From Paulownia fortunei (lineage: Eukaryota > Streptophyta > Magnoliopsida > Lamiales > Paulowniaceae), in assembly GCA_019321725.1 (NCBI GenBank), contig CM033113.1, forward strand, positions 9,114,001 through 9,178,000: a DNA stretch of 64,000 nt, given 5' to 3'. The stretch's first letter is position 1. Each line of letters starts with the position of its first letter. The notes beneath the pieces were generated by a model. It saw nothing but the letters and a program-made list of their open reading frames with translations, ran no database searches and was not told where the DNA came from. Both the position numbers and the translations under genes were made by a program. Shown piece by piece: positions 11,501-23,604 of the stretch.

Positions 11501-13800
11501 ATTGCACGTGACCTTAATTTCGAATTTTGCTCTCATTGCTTTTGTAAAACGATATATTACTTGATAATGTGCATTATATTAATGTACTTTTTGTACAATT
11601 AAAAAGAATTCCACAATTTGAATTTCGTTTCTAACTTTCTCATAGTGTTTGTAATTTAACAAATGACCCTTGATTAATTTTTTTTCCAGAACAGTGGATT
11701 GTCTTCTAGGTTAACATTTTTTGGTCTTTGGACAAAATTTCATTAGAATTTTTTATTAAATAGAATTAGATGCGAGGTATTTGCCAAAAGCCAAAAACAT
11801 CAGAGAAGAAAGATGCAGATAAGCTTTGTTAAATAAGTTATATAAGGTCACAATTTAATTTTTTCAAGGTTTAAGTTAAGTTTTTTTTTTTTTTTTTTTA
11901 AAGAAATCTGGATAAGCAACACAGAGAAAATTTTAGCATGATGATCTTATTTTAAACTTGCAAATAATAACAACGTGAGAATCCTATTGAGAATTACAAA
12001 TACTTTTGTAACTGAAAAAAATTGTGATGCTCAAATCTAAATTATGAGGTTCAATAAAATATATACTATAAATTATTTGTTAATGATTTTTTTAAAAATA
12101 CTCTTTTTTTTAAATTACTATACTATTTATTTTATAAAAGATGGTCCTTGTTATTAAACTTAGGGTCTCTCACTTTATTTTTAAAATTATGCATTTGAAA
12201 AATAGTAAACCATTTATAATTATAAGAATTATGAACATTTTTTTACATGTATAAAGATTAGCCTATATCTTCATATCATTGAAGACAACTTAAAATTTAA
12301 AATATTCATGTACAAAAATTATGCAATTGATTTTTGTGACATTCCATATTTTCAGACATGTAAATTATTTAGCAATAAGTGTATTTTTTCAATATCATTA
12401 TTTTTTTATTACTAAAAAAAATGGATTAATGCTTTTGTTACCTAACAAAGAAGGAAAAAAATTCTGTTTCAATGAAAGGGTAAGTTGTCTTTTTAAGGTA
12501 AAAAAATGTAAGGTGAAATAAAAAAAATGTATGTATGACCCATATTTTTAAATTAAATCTGCAGTTTTATCAATAAAAATACGATAATCATAGACCATAG
12601 TTCAATTATGATAGGGCAAAATTGACATCAAGATATCAGACTCCAAACATTCAAACATCTTATATAAATAAAATAACCTTAATATGATAACGATACAATC
12701 AAAATTTGAAATCAATATATAAATCTCATTTATATCCGAGCAACCTATAGCTTGAGAACCTGGTTGCTCATACACCAAATCCCTATAATATTATTTAAAA
12801 TTTTCAATCTTACTTAACGTGAGTTCTTGTCCAACATAATCAAGTATCATTCCATATCCTACCAGTAAAAATAAAATTATTCCAAATATATTAAAAATAT
12901 CTCATTTGTGCATCAAATTATGTTTATGCAATCAAACTTAAACACAAATAGTATCATGGCTCTTCGACTATAACTTCCACTCCAATGGCATCTAACACCT
13001 TTCATCCAACCTTGATAAGTGTAAGCGAAGTCCTCCCACTCCTCAGTGACTGAGCCTTCTCAATTACCAATCCTCACCTTGAAAAGAAGCAAGATTTGAA
13101 AAAGAAATTGAAATCACTAAAATAAAAAGAATCAATTTAATTTTTTAGTAGAACAATTTCCAATTCCATGCCCCGCTGGGGAAGATGTCAAACCTTTGAA
13201 GAACAACAACATAGGCCTGGCTCCAGTAATTGCGTATAATAATTGATGAATCACACTCTCTTTTAATAAATAATTATAATATTTTTATTTAAAATTATTG
13301 ATAAATATTAATTGAACCATTCATATAAAAAGTTAAAAAAATCTTAATAAGTTTAAGATATTAATTATTTATAAATAATTATCTCTAACTTGTATCATAC
13401 TTATATATCAAGCAATAAACCGCTACATATAAAATATTTTTATTCATAATTTATAAATAAATAGCACAATACATATAAAAATAATATCTAAAAAGTTATA
13501 TTGTTGCTCTCTAATAATTCTTTGAAATTTATATTTTTCACATACATCTACGAATTCAAAAGTTATCCATTTTATTTTTTGGACAGATTATTTCACAGTA
13601 ACTTTATATGAAAATTTATAATATATTCATACCGATTAATGTAAATTATTTCTTCATAATTTATCTTTCACAAATTACTCTATTTCACATAGTGCCTATA
13701 CTTGCCATCTTTCTTGCTCACTTGGATCAATTTTCCAATCTCTCTTCTCTTTGCATATTTCAAATGAATTGAAATATCTCTATTATAAAAGTTAATCTAG
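8590..13800. repeat. 5'-flank unit of TPS copy A, duplicated at 27926-33330
   Basis: About 5 kb of non-coding, AT-rich DNA upstream of gene A. It is nearly collinear with 27926-33330. Differences seen by eye: a 750-bp solo LTR only in the second copy (28509-29258), about 315 bp present only here (near 11614-11930), and about 90 bp present only here near 12265. The first kilobase also matches the flanks of copies B, E, C and F. It contains GTGCACCTTTAACGGTGCAC followed by a CACGTG core (9642-9665). No gene is seen. Confidence 0.8.
8612..8620 (-). promoter_or_regulatory. TATA box of TPS copy A
   Basis: Reads CTATAAATA on the minus strand, about 92 bp upstream of the ATG at 8520. The same box is intact at the equivalent place in copy C (51376-51384) and copy D (27926-27934), and altered in copies B and F. 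The position fits a plant core promoter. Confidence 0.75.
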
Positions 13801-13859
13801 CAAGTAGCTTACAAACACCTTATGTTGCATCTAATCTTGAGATGTTTGGAAATGATACA

Positions 13860-14262
13860 TTCAGGAATCTTAAAAATGGTTCAAAACAACCCCTAAAATT
13901 GGAAACAGCTTTAGCGATTCCTACATAACAAATTTTAACATATAATTTCAACTAAGATGGGTCACACTAAAAAATCTTTTAAGAAAATTAGCTAGACCTT
14001 AGCAGACTAGCTAATTAAAGCGTGACCCACGTTTCCATCTACTAATAAATCTTTAAATAATTATATTTTCGTCAAATATTTTAATTATATAATCCCCAAC
14101 CAATAAACCGATTCAATATAGTAATTTATTCTTTCCAATATTACAGATCATAGATACTGGAATTAGAATGGCAATTACAGATTGCTCATAAATTAATATC
14201 TTTCAATTATTTTATATAATTGGTTTTGTATCAAGTATTCTAACATCAACTTAATAGTGTTG
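13860..14262. repeat. Partial third copy of the TPS upstream unit
   Basis: Matches 8825-9190 and 19075-19440: a CCTAAAATTGGAAAC-type segment, then GATTCCTACATAACAAATTT, then a GGTCACACTAAAAAATC-type segment. It is cut at about 14262 by the LTR-like repeat that follows. No coding capacity. Confidence 0.65.
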
Positions 14263-14990
14263 TTAAGAATGTTGCAACATCAAGTTGAAACACACAGAAG
14301 AAATAAAATAGACATAAGAAATTTTAACGTGCTTCAAGTACAAAGTACTCTAAATGCATGAGGCCACTCATAGACAAAGAAATATTTTAATATCAATTTT
14401 ACATAATACAATATATGGAATTAAATTAATTTAAAGACTCCTTCCAAATTGAATATCATTTTTTGTATTCCACTAATTAGTTGTTTCTGCGAGCTTCCCA
14501 CAACTTTAATCAATATTTTTAAGCTCCTTCCAACTCTGAACTCCTTCAAATGGCTTATGCAATCATCTCGCAAAAATCTTTTACCTTCTTCTTCCAAAAA
14601 ATATATAAGAGTACACTTGTCTCAATCTTAAATCACTTGGTGGCACTATGTGATTCATCCATACTTTTCTTAAATGTAGAGACATGAATATATGCAGCAT
14701 GGTCAATTAGTCCAGAATCCCTCTCAATCGGGTATTGATTTGTTGCATGCAAAGATAAGTCAAACTTTGACTTGTTGCCTTATCTTTAAAATCCTCCAAG
14801 ATTTTCTGTTTGCTTATAAAATCAAATCAAGTAAATATTTAATATCAGTATGTTTTTTTTTTCCAATCACATAGAATAAAATCAACAAGTATCTTTTATA
14901 TCCCATAATTATGAAAACTTGCATAGATTAAAAATAATTAAATCAATAATTACTTAATTAAAATCATGTTCCACCAATACTACAAAATTG
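14263..14990. repeat. LTR-like repeat family 'X', copy 1
   Basis: About 725 bp that match 34150-34975 over most of their length (shared blocks at 14270-14330, 14395-14440, 14520-14600 and 14620-14670). It starts near TGTTGTTAAGAATGTTGCAAC and lies between two TPS-derived segments. The internal text (AACGTG...CAAGTAC, followed by CT-rich sequence) resembles a Copia-type LTR read on the minus strand. There is no coding sequence. A solo LTR is the likeliest reading, but the ends are blurred and no target duplication was found. Confidence 0.45.
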
Positions 14991-15851
14991 TCTGCCACAC
15001 CTATATACTGTGCAAAGTTGATCTTTGTTTCAACCATAAATGCAACACTTTTGAAACTAATTAAAACTTTATAGGTAAAAAGTTGAGAAGCACGAGATTC
15101 ACCCTTCTACACCATTCCAACTTGGATCTTTAAATTATCATGGGCACAACGAGTACATAGTTTATAAAGTCTTTCATCTTAGTTTTGGCATTGGAATGGC
15201 CATCTTCATCCATGTACAGAAGATTGATATGGCCAGCAAGATTAACAAGAATCACAAGGATTGACAAAGAGACTATTGTTGGTTGAATTCATTCTCAATT
15301 TATATACTTCCATGCTTTCTTGACTTGTTTTCAAAATTTAACAAAATCGTCCATCTGAGAGGCACTATTTTGACTCTGGCAATTTTTGTTCAAATTATGT
15401 AAAAATAGAGTCAAAAATCTTAGAAAGTGACATAAAATCAAATCATTTAATATATCCAAGTTCACTACATTCAATAAGTGGATGCAGTGTATATTTAGTA
15501 TGGAATTTCTATTTCTTACTCCATGTCGTCCATTAATCTACAAATTATTGATGTTGCTCGTACTATTAGTGGTTCACTTAAAACCCAATCAAAGTCTTCC
15601 TTTGTTACTCGATTTCTTATACCAACCAAGAAAGTTGTTGACAACATCATATATCCATCGTTGCATATACTTACTATAATACCAATTTGCCTCTTCAAAG
15701 TAATGCTTGATCATTTTTATCATCTGCAATTTTTTCCAAAAATAAAATAAAATAAAATGTGCATATCGTCGATAGCAATATAATTTTCATAGTAGTTAAA
15801 AATGATTTCATTGATTAAGTACCTCTTCTTTTGCATATCGAAAATGATATG

Positions 15852-18523
15852 TGATGAGTGAATTTTATACCCATTAATTGAGTATCATTTGCTTAATTTT
15901 TTGTTTAGTTTTTGAGCATTTTGTTACTTTTTATACATTTAGTTTGAAATATTATAGGTAATAGCATAATGAGGAGAAAAAGGAAATAAACATAAAACTT
16001 GGTTTAAATTTTCAATAATCCGCTTTTTGGTGCTACTGGGGCAGTGTTCGTATTTCAATTATAACCTTTTGCTCCAATATCATTTTGACTTATTTCTTGA
16101 ATCATTGGAAATCTAAGAGATATATCTATAATGTTTATGTTTACCATGAAATTCAATTCTTTCTATTTCAATGAGAAAAATTAGGTTAAATAGTCTACAC
16201 TTGACTGAACATTTTAGGTATGATACATCTTGGTATTTCATGCATAAATCTTTCCATAGATTTCATATTGAGTTGATTCAAATTTTTATCGAAAAGTAAG
16301 ACATAGAGATACAATTCATATGAGGATACCAAAAGCTAATTTAGCTTAGAAATAGGTGACAAAGCAATTGAAAGAGGCTATAAGTGCAACAGAAATCGAA
16401 CTTGGACAGCAAGAGCAGCACCTCACTGCAATGCCTATCTAGGATAGAATGTACAACGCCTAGGCGCCGGAAATCAGCACCTAGGCGCTGCCCTCACTGG
16501 ATTGCAAAGTGCTGCAGCGCCTAGGCACTGCCAACCGTGCAAGTAAGGACAAATTGGTATTTTATACCTAGTTTAGGGTATCTCCCATCAAATTTAAGTA
16601 TTCCAAAAGCTTCCATGTCAGATTTGGAGAGGGGGAGAGAAGGAGAGAATAGAAAACAAGCTAAGAAACAAGAAGAAGAGAAGAAGAAGAGGAGAATTCT
16701 TTCATGATTTATGAAGAAGACATCAACAAGGGAAGAACTTCATCCTCTTTCTAGTTTCATTTCATTGTCCTCTTTCTTTCTTTCATTATGTGTATGAATA
16801 TTGTTAATTTGTATTTTATTTTCATCATGAATTAATTTCTTTTTCTAGGGTTGTGATGTAATCTAATTATGATGTTTTGAATATTTGTATCAATTCAATT
16901 CTCAATTTATCTTCAAGTTGAGTTTTCTGTATTGTTCTTAATTCTTTCAATTACTTGGTCACTAATTAAATGATTTGCTAATCATATTGATACAGGAGGT
17001 GATATATGTGTCTAGTTCTATGTGTAGAAAATCATAAATTGCATGTGAGATATGAATATACTTACATGATTTGTATAGTCATGTTTGAGACTCCATAAAA
17101 CCTAATGAATTGTTGATTGTTGTAATTCACATAAGAATATAGTGGGTTAGCAATTGATGATATTTTCATTAGACATTGGCAGAGGCTAGTGGATAATTTA
17201 GGGATTCTCGACTATCACTTGGGAAATAAATTGAGATTGATGAGATGAATTATTCAATTCGGACTAATTATGGTGAAATCATAACCTTAGGCTTTTTAAG
17301 TTAGTGAATTTTATCTTTAAATGCTTTCTATCATTAAGTTTAATTGAATTTAGTTTTTAAACAAAATCACAAAAATGCGTTTATTCAAATAAAATTAGAG
17401 TTAACATAATTTCGGTACTTAATAATTCAACAATCCTCGTGGGAACGATAATATACTCATCATTTTATTACTTGTATACGATAACGTGCACTTGCATTTA
17501 TGAATTTTCGCAATAAGTTTTTGGCGCCGTTGCCGGGGATTGTTTTATTTTGTTAATATCGATACCAAGTAACTCTAATTTTAATTTGATTTCTTTTCTT
17601 GTATATATATTTTTATCTTTTCTCTTATTTTTATTTTTCTTTCATTGTTTGAGTGTGCCCTTGTTTATAATCGCAAGTATTTTTGTGTGTGTGAGAGATG
17701 AGCAAAAAGTGGTAGATAAGATGGCATATAATTCGTACTATTGGCCAAATGAACATTACATGACAAATCAAGCTTCAACTCAGGCCTTTGGAATTAATCG
17801 AGAAAATGACATTAATGCGTTGACTGCTCAAGTACGTGAGTCATATGGTGGTTTTCAAGCAAGAACACAATACCAAGAGAGAAATCAATTTGCACCACCA
17901 TACGTCGAGCATGCTCAATATGGGTGGAATTACAACCAACTGCAAAATTATCCTTTCTCTAATACTTATCAAGGATGGTCAAATCATTCTAATGATTCAT
18001 GGAGAAATGATGAAAATATGATGTAGCATACACCTAGTTACCCACCGTTAAAGATGAAGCGAAGCCTTGAAAAAGCATTAACTCAATTCGAACGTACTAC
18101 CGATCGAATCTTGTTGCGAACTGAACCTAGTAATTCATCATCAGAGAGGATTATTCTTGATGAAGCAATGGCTCGATTAGCAACCATTCAGAGCCAATTT
18201 ATGTTGAAAGCTACAATTGATGTCCAAAATCCATCATCATAACTTCAAAACTCGGACATCCAAAATTGTGAGATGGATAACATGTTTCCAACAAGACATC
18301 AAGATAATTTGCCTTGCACAACTGAGGTAAATAGAGAGGGCGAAGAATATTGGGATGTTAGTTTGCTAAGTAATGAAGAGAGGGAAACTGTCTTGTGGAT
18401 AAAACAATTGATGAAAGATGAACAAGAGGTATCAACACAAACACTTCTAATGGAGAATAGAGAACACCAAGAAAATGTTCAACCAAGACCTTCTCAAGAG
18501 CCATTACGGGAAGTTTCTTATCC
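15852..18523 (+). mobile_element. Truncated LTR retrotransposon with tRNA-Asp primer site
   Basis: 5' LTR about 15852-17517, primer site 17522-17540, then a gag-like frame to about 18533. The LTR opens with TGATGAGTGAATTTTATACC, inside TPS exon 5. A reverse-oriented solo LTR of the same family lies at 56309-57620 and fixes the 5' end. There is no pol and no 3' LTR: the element stops abruptly at about 18523, inside TPS exon 4, so one deletion removed both the element's 3' part and the TPS exon 5/intron 4/exon 4 junction. The tRNA-Asp primer site is common in Ty3/gypsy Athila/Tat-type and related non-autonomous elements; I infer that affiliation from the primer site alone. Confidence 0.8.
17522..17540 (+). 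other. Primer binding site, tRNA-Asp type
   Basis: TGGCGCCGTTGCCGGGGAT is complementary to the 3' end of plant tRNA-Asp including CCA. It lies a few bases after the LTR end, where minus-strand DNA synthesis is primed. Confidence 0.85.
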
Positions 18524-18533
18524 TCATCAATAA
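17721..18533 (+). pseudogene. Gag-like protein of the truncated LTR element
   Basis: One reading frame of about 270 codons starts MAYNSYYWPNEHYMTNQ and is interrupted by TAG at 18024-18026 and TAA at 18240-18242; the three open stretches share one frame. The N-terminal third is rich in N, Q and Y (YNQLQNYPFSNTYQGW), the middle is helical and charged (EKALTQFERTTDRIL, EAMARLATIQSQF), and the end is acidic. This resembles the N-terminal part of gag-related proteins in plant gypsy/LARD elements, but I recognise no defined domain. The last codons run into the junction with TPS exon 4. Confidence 0.55.
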
Positions 18534-18699
18534 TGAAGGTCATAGCAATGACTTTGATTATTATTCTTCCTGCAATGTGGTATTGGCGCTCAAAGTAGAT
18601 TGCCAATATCTAAAAGTAGCATTCTACCATTCTATCTCTTGCAAAAGACAATTTATTTGCAAAATATAAAGCCTTCCACCACCTAAAATGATGTGTTTC

Positions 18700-20340
18700 C
18701 TATATAAGAATTCAAATTAAACATAATACTTGGTTGAAATAGAAGCAACTGATGGATGATCTTACACTTGGAATGTTTATACATATGCATTGGGTATTCA
18801 CTTGGAGAAACTTGTTTGGTTATATTTAAACCAATGTTGTTTGTTTGGAGGTATTTACAGGTCTCTCCGAGGGTCTTGGTGCTGGCGAGGCCATGTTCAA
18901 ATTCCTTGCACATTTTTCACAATCTTATTTTTTAAAAACATTGGTTGTAATTATTCTACACTACGAAACATTGTGTTTGAAATTTCAACCTTGGTCTTTG
19001 ATATCTAACCTGCTATTGGACAGTGCACAAAATTAAGATTCTTGTTAATCCTAAGATATTTGAACTTAGTACTGTTAAAAATGATATCAGAACAATTCGT
19101 AAAACTGAAAGCAGCTTGGATGATTCCTACATAACAAATTTAAAAATGATCATCTAAGATAGGTCATATTAAAAAATCTTTAAGAAAATTAACTAGACCT
19201 CAGTAGACTAATTGAAGAGGGACTCACAGGAATAAGGATTAATGTGCTCTTTTCGAATTACTAACGAAACATTAAATTTGTACCGAATATTTTAATTATT
19301 TAATCTGCAACAAGTAAACTAGTTCAGTAAGGTATTTTATTTTTTTCAATATTGAAAATAATAGCTATTGGAACTAGAATGTCAATTACAATTTCCTCAT
19401 AAATTAACATCTGTACCAATATTTTATGATAGTATAAGTTGATATCCATATGATCCCAACAATTGCTTGAAATAATCCACCAGAAATTGCATTTAGTATT
19501 AATTCGTCTATCATTATCACGAATAATTAATTAAAATGAAAGTCTTAAATTTAAAGCAGTGCATGCACATTTTCATTTAAATACAGATGAGATATTTACA
19601 AATGATAATTTGTTGAAAGGGTTTTTAAAAGTTTTCTAATAATGTATAACAAATTTACAAAAATTATTTACCATGTAAAAAATTTAGTATGTATTTTATA
19701 TATATTTTATATCATTTATTTATGGTCTAAAAACTACATCTAAGTTATTTAAAAACATTAATTGAATCATATATACCGAGAGATAAAAAAATCATATAAT
19801 CTATAAAAATATCAATTACTGATAAATAAATTATTATCTCTAAGTTGTGTTATAATTATAAATTAAATAATATATTCCCACATATAAAATAATTTTTGCA
19901 TTATTTAAAAGTAAGTACAAGCATAACATACACAAAATAATATCAAAATAAGTCGTATTTTTTCTCATGATAATTTTTTATATTTGAATTTTTTGGGTAT
20001 GTCTACGAGTTTTTCTATTATTCATTTTGTTATTTTTGGACATATTTTTACCATAAATGTGAATTTTTTTTGTAATATACTTGTATATATTCAATATCAA
20101 ATATTTCTCGTCTCATATTTAAATAATTAGGATTCAACTTCTCTCTGCCCATACCTTTATATTTTTTTTTTCATATTCTTGTTATTAATTAGAAGCATTT
20201 GAAATTCATAGTCTCCATATTACATTGGTAAATTATGTAGTTAGTTTTATAAATTATGTAAATAAAGAATAATTAGAATTTTACTCGCCTATAAAATGGT
20301 GAAAGGAAAATAATCCTCCATAAAATGAAAAAATGCTAAT
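18700..20340. repeat. 5' flank of TPS copy B
   Basis: Non-coding. 18720-18790 is the remnant of exon 1 and the 5' leader (TTACACTTGGAATGTTTATA). 18790-20340 matches the flanks of copies E (37500-38260), A and D. At 18852-18860 the TATA box equivalent reads TATTTACAG on the plus strand instead of TATTTATAG, one change. Confidence 0.75.
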
Positions 20341-20657
20341 TATCTTTTTGTCATTAAAAAGAAAAAGTAAATAACATCCAATTTTAATTACATTTATGAA
20401 ATTTAAAATGACTAGATATCCTTATGTATATGTTAGTATACATTTACTTCTTTCAGGGATATGCTATATTTTCCACTTGTAGAAAGTACTTCAAGTACTT
20501 CAAATACCCTATTTTACAATTTCAGCATGGAGATATGCAGAATTGTTGTTCTTATGAGGTTTTGGTAAATCGGAGGAGGAAGTGAAAACGGTACTACGAG
20601 ATTCTACTTGGGCACCTCCGGCGAATAGAATCTGGCCATGTTCCCATCCCATCTATA
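20341..20657. other. Spacer left of Copia element 1
   Basis: AT-rich to about 20525, then a GC-richer patch (20528-20657) with short open stretches in the plus frames, e.g. one containing RDSTWAPPANRIW. I do not recognise it. The right-hand part of this spacer continues at 27634, after the Copia insertion. Confidence 0.3.
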
Positions 20658-20662
20658 CGAAT

Positions 20663-21103
20663 TGTTAGATTTTAATATAATATGATTCAATAATCATAAT
20701 TCAGAATCGTCATGTAAATTATTAAAAAATACTTTAATTCTAAATGGGAAGCGTACCTAAATCCATGGCAATGAAAGTAATCGGGGTATACGTCTTCGAC
20801 AGTCAAATTAACTTAAAATACTCAATGGGTCTCTCTCTAAGATGGAAAAGAGGAGAAGAGTAATATTGTATGATATGACTTGGGGACCATAACTCATAAT
20901 GTTCTTTATATACTAGGTCAAAGAGAATCCCATCAATCCTGAATTTGACTAGTATTAGGTCTCTATACATTACAAAGTCCATACCCTAAAAATATTCCTA
21001 GAGTCTCATATGGTAGATCATTTATTTGACTCTATCAAATTAGATAGCTTATAATATAATTGTTGTTTAAATATGTAAGTCCATATTAGAAAATTAATTC
21101 CAA
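20663..21103 (-). repeat. 3' LTR of Copia element 1
   Basis: 441 bp, TGTTAG...CCAACA on the plus strand; pairs with 27191-27633. Next to it at 21104-21119 the minus strand reads AGTCCAAGTGGGAGAT, the polypurine tract that primes plus-strand synthesis. Confidence 0.9.
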
Positions 21104-21530
21104 CAATCTCCCACTTGGACTACATATGATACCGTAAACAATTATATTATAAATCTTGAGTGCGCACAAAATGCTATCTATCTTTGAAATATCTCCTGAG
21201 TTACAATTTGGTCCATTTCCTATATCAGTATGGGATCAAAGCGACCTTCGTTACATTTATTCGTAACTAGACCCATCAATGGTCACCACACTAACATATT
21301 CAATGACATAAATCGAGTAAGGATGTATAGCATGGAAATTACATGCAATGTGATCTCAAACATGCCTATTTCCAACTGGTCCTTCTTTATTCTTTATGAG
21401 ATCATGCTAAACTGCAAATAATTCAGAGTATGAAAATAAACTATTTTCTTTATTCTGCAGATAATAAACATAAATTTTGTCTAAACCAAAAGAACATCAA
21501 AATACAAACTCCCACTAATAATGCATATTA

Positions 21531-22367
21531 TCAAAATAATACAACACCCATGTGAGCAGTGTGCTCATGAAACACTTTGGGTGGTAAACCCTTAGTGAGC
21601 GGATCCGCAATCATGGAGTTTGTCCCAATATGTTCTATAGACACTTGACAACTCTGAATTCTTTCTTTAACAACAAGAAACTTGATGTCTATATGCTTCG
21701 ACTTCAAGGAGCTTCTGTTGTTATTAGAATATAGCACAGCCGATTTATTATCACAAAATATCTTCAATGGTCTTTTGATACCATCCACAACACGCAGCCC
21801 AGTGACAAAGTTTCGCAACCATATTCCATGATTAGATGCCTCATAACAGGCTATGAATTCAGCTGCCATAGTGGAAGGCGCTATGAGTGTCTGCTTAACA
21901 CTCTTCCAAGAGATAGCTCCTCCAACTAGCAGGTAAATGTAGCCCGAAGTGGATCTCTTACTGTCTTGGCATCCAGCAAAATCGAAATCAGAATACCCTA
22001 TGATCTCCAAAAAATTTGATCTCCGATAAGTGAGCATATAGTTTTTTGTTCTCTGCAAATAACGCATAACCCTTTTGACTGCTTTCCAATGATCCATTCC
22101 TGGGTTACTTAAATATCTGCCCAACATTCCTACTATGAATGCTATATCTGGACGCGTACACACTTGAGCATACATAAGACTCCCTACAGCTGACGCATAA
22201 GGAATCTTTTGCATCTCTTTTTCTTCAACCTCATTTTTGGGGCACTGATTGAGACTAAACTTGTCTCCTTTAGCAATAGGAGTATCTCCCGGTGTGCAAT
22301 CTTTCATGCCAAATCTACTGAAAACCCTTTCGATATAGCTCTTTTGTGATAACCCAAGATACCTCAA
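21531..22367 (-). pseudogene. Copia 1 RT C-terminus and RNase H
   Basis: 278 codons open. It begins with the RT connection region (YIERVFSRFGMKDC, then CTRPDIAFIVGMLGRYLSNP and AVKRVMRYLQRTKNY). RNase H follows with GYSDFDFAGCQDSKRSTSGY, where the first acidic catalytic residue sits, then FCDNKSAV and SKHIDIKFLVVKERIQ. The frame ends 430 bp before the 3' LTR. It overlaps the upstream RT frame in another phase, so a frameshift near 22340-22365 separates them. Confidence 0.9.
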
Positions 22368-23604
22368 AGCGATCTCGATGTATTTGTATACCTAAGACAA
22401 AAGAGGCGTCCCCAAGATCTTTCATCTCAAAGTTCTTAGTCAGAAATCTCTTGGTTTCGTGCAATAAGCTTATATCGCTACTGGCTAATAGTATGTCATC
22501 GACATATAATACTAGAAAGATGTATTTACTCCCACTGAACTTATGGTATACACAATCATCAACCTTATTTACCTCAAACCCATATGAGATAATGACTTGA
22601 TGAAATTTATGATACCATTGATGGGAAGCCTGTTTGAGACCATAGATGGATTTTTTTAATTTGCAAACCATATTCTTTAGATCTCCAGATACAAAGTTTT
22701 CTGGCTGCACCATATAAATCGTTTCGTCAATGTCACCATTTAGAAACATTGTCTTTACATCCATCTGATGGAGCTCTAAATCAAAATGAGCTACAAGTGC
22801 CATTATGATCCTAAAAGAGTCTTTCGATGAAACTGGAGAGAAAGTCTCTTTATAATCAATGCCTTCCTTTTGAGTAAAACCTTTGGCAACTAGACGTGCT
22901 TTATATCTTTCGATATTACCTTTTGAATCCCGCTTGGTTTTAAATATCCATTTGCAACCAATGGGCTTCACACCTTTAGGCAATTCGACAAGATCCCAAA
23001 CGTCATTGTCATCCATGGATTTCATCTCATCTTTCATGGCATCAATCCACTTTTGAAAATTGGAACTTTGTTCGACTTGATGAAAGTTGATTGGATCATC
23101 TTCCACCACTCCTATGTCAAACTCATGCTCCTGAAGAAATACGATATAGTCATCCGGAATCGCACTTCTCCTTTCTCTAGTGGATCTTCTCAATGGCATT
23201 TCCCTTTGAGGTTGTTGAGTTTGTTCTTCATTTTGGACAGAAAGTTCCTCAACATTGTCATGATAATCTGGATTTGCATCTTGAATATTCCCAGGAATAG
23301 AAGCCTGATCATTATCAATAGCAACTATAGGAAGAGAAATAAATTCATCTTCAAAGACAATGTCGCGAACTTTATCTTCCTCCCCAAACTCAACTTTCTC
23401 AAGGAATCTCGCATTTCCAGTCTCAAAAAATGATCTAGTCGAGGGATCATAAAACTTGTAACCCCTTGACCGTTCAGAGTACCCAACAAAGTAGCAGCTT
23501 ATTGTTCTTGCGTCCAGTTTCCTTTCATTAGGCCTATAGGGCCTTGCCTCAGCTGGACAACCCCAAACACGTAAATGCCTAATACTAGGCTTTTTCCTGT
23601 CCAT
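22315..23604 (-). pseudogene. Copia 1 integrase C-terminus and reverse transcriptase
   Basis: 429 codons open. Residues 1-70 are the end of integrase ([34 protein letters not shown]). After an acidic linker comes RT: WIFKTKRDSKGNIERYKARL, then MDVKTMFLNGDIDETIYM and KSIYGLKQASHQWYHKF. The catalytic YVDD is intact (22495-22506). Changes from the usual pattern include DVKTMF where DVKTAF is normal. It is separated from the main integrase frame by a frameshift near 23600. Confidence 0.9.

Larger units (their letters stand above)
15130..18682 (-). pseudogene. Terpene synthase copy B, heavily rearranged
   Basis: Recognisable pieces on the minus strand: part of exon 4 (18524-18682), the 3' end of exon 5 (about 15823-15851), exon 6 (15516-15724, with internal deletions) and exon 7 (15130-15396, several stops). 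The LTR element at 15852-18523 sits between the exon 5 and exon 4 pieces. Exons 2 and 3 and nearly all of exon 1 are gone: past intron 3 (18690-18750) the DNA runs straight into the 5' end of exon 1. Exon 4 keeps FARDR and FERQYHIAGR, but has TAG at 18610-18612, exactly where copy A has its stop. It breaks off after IID, before the DDxxD motif is complete. No functional product is possible. Confidence 0.88.

Noticed and set aside
18358..18606. 82-codon minus-strand frame containing FERQYHIAGR
   Set aside because: Chimera of TPS exon 4 (copy B) and antisense of the retroelement gag; it has no start or promoter of its own.
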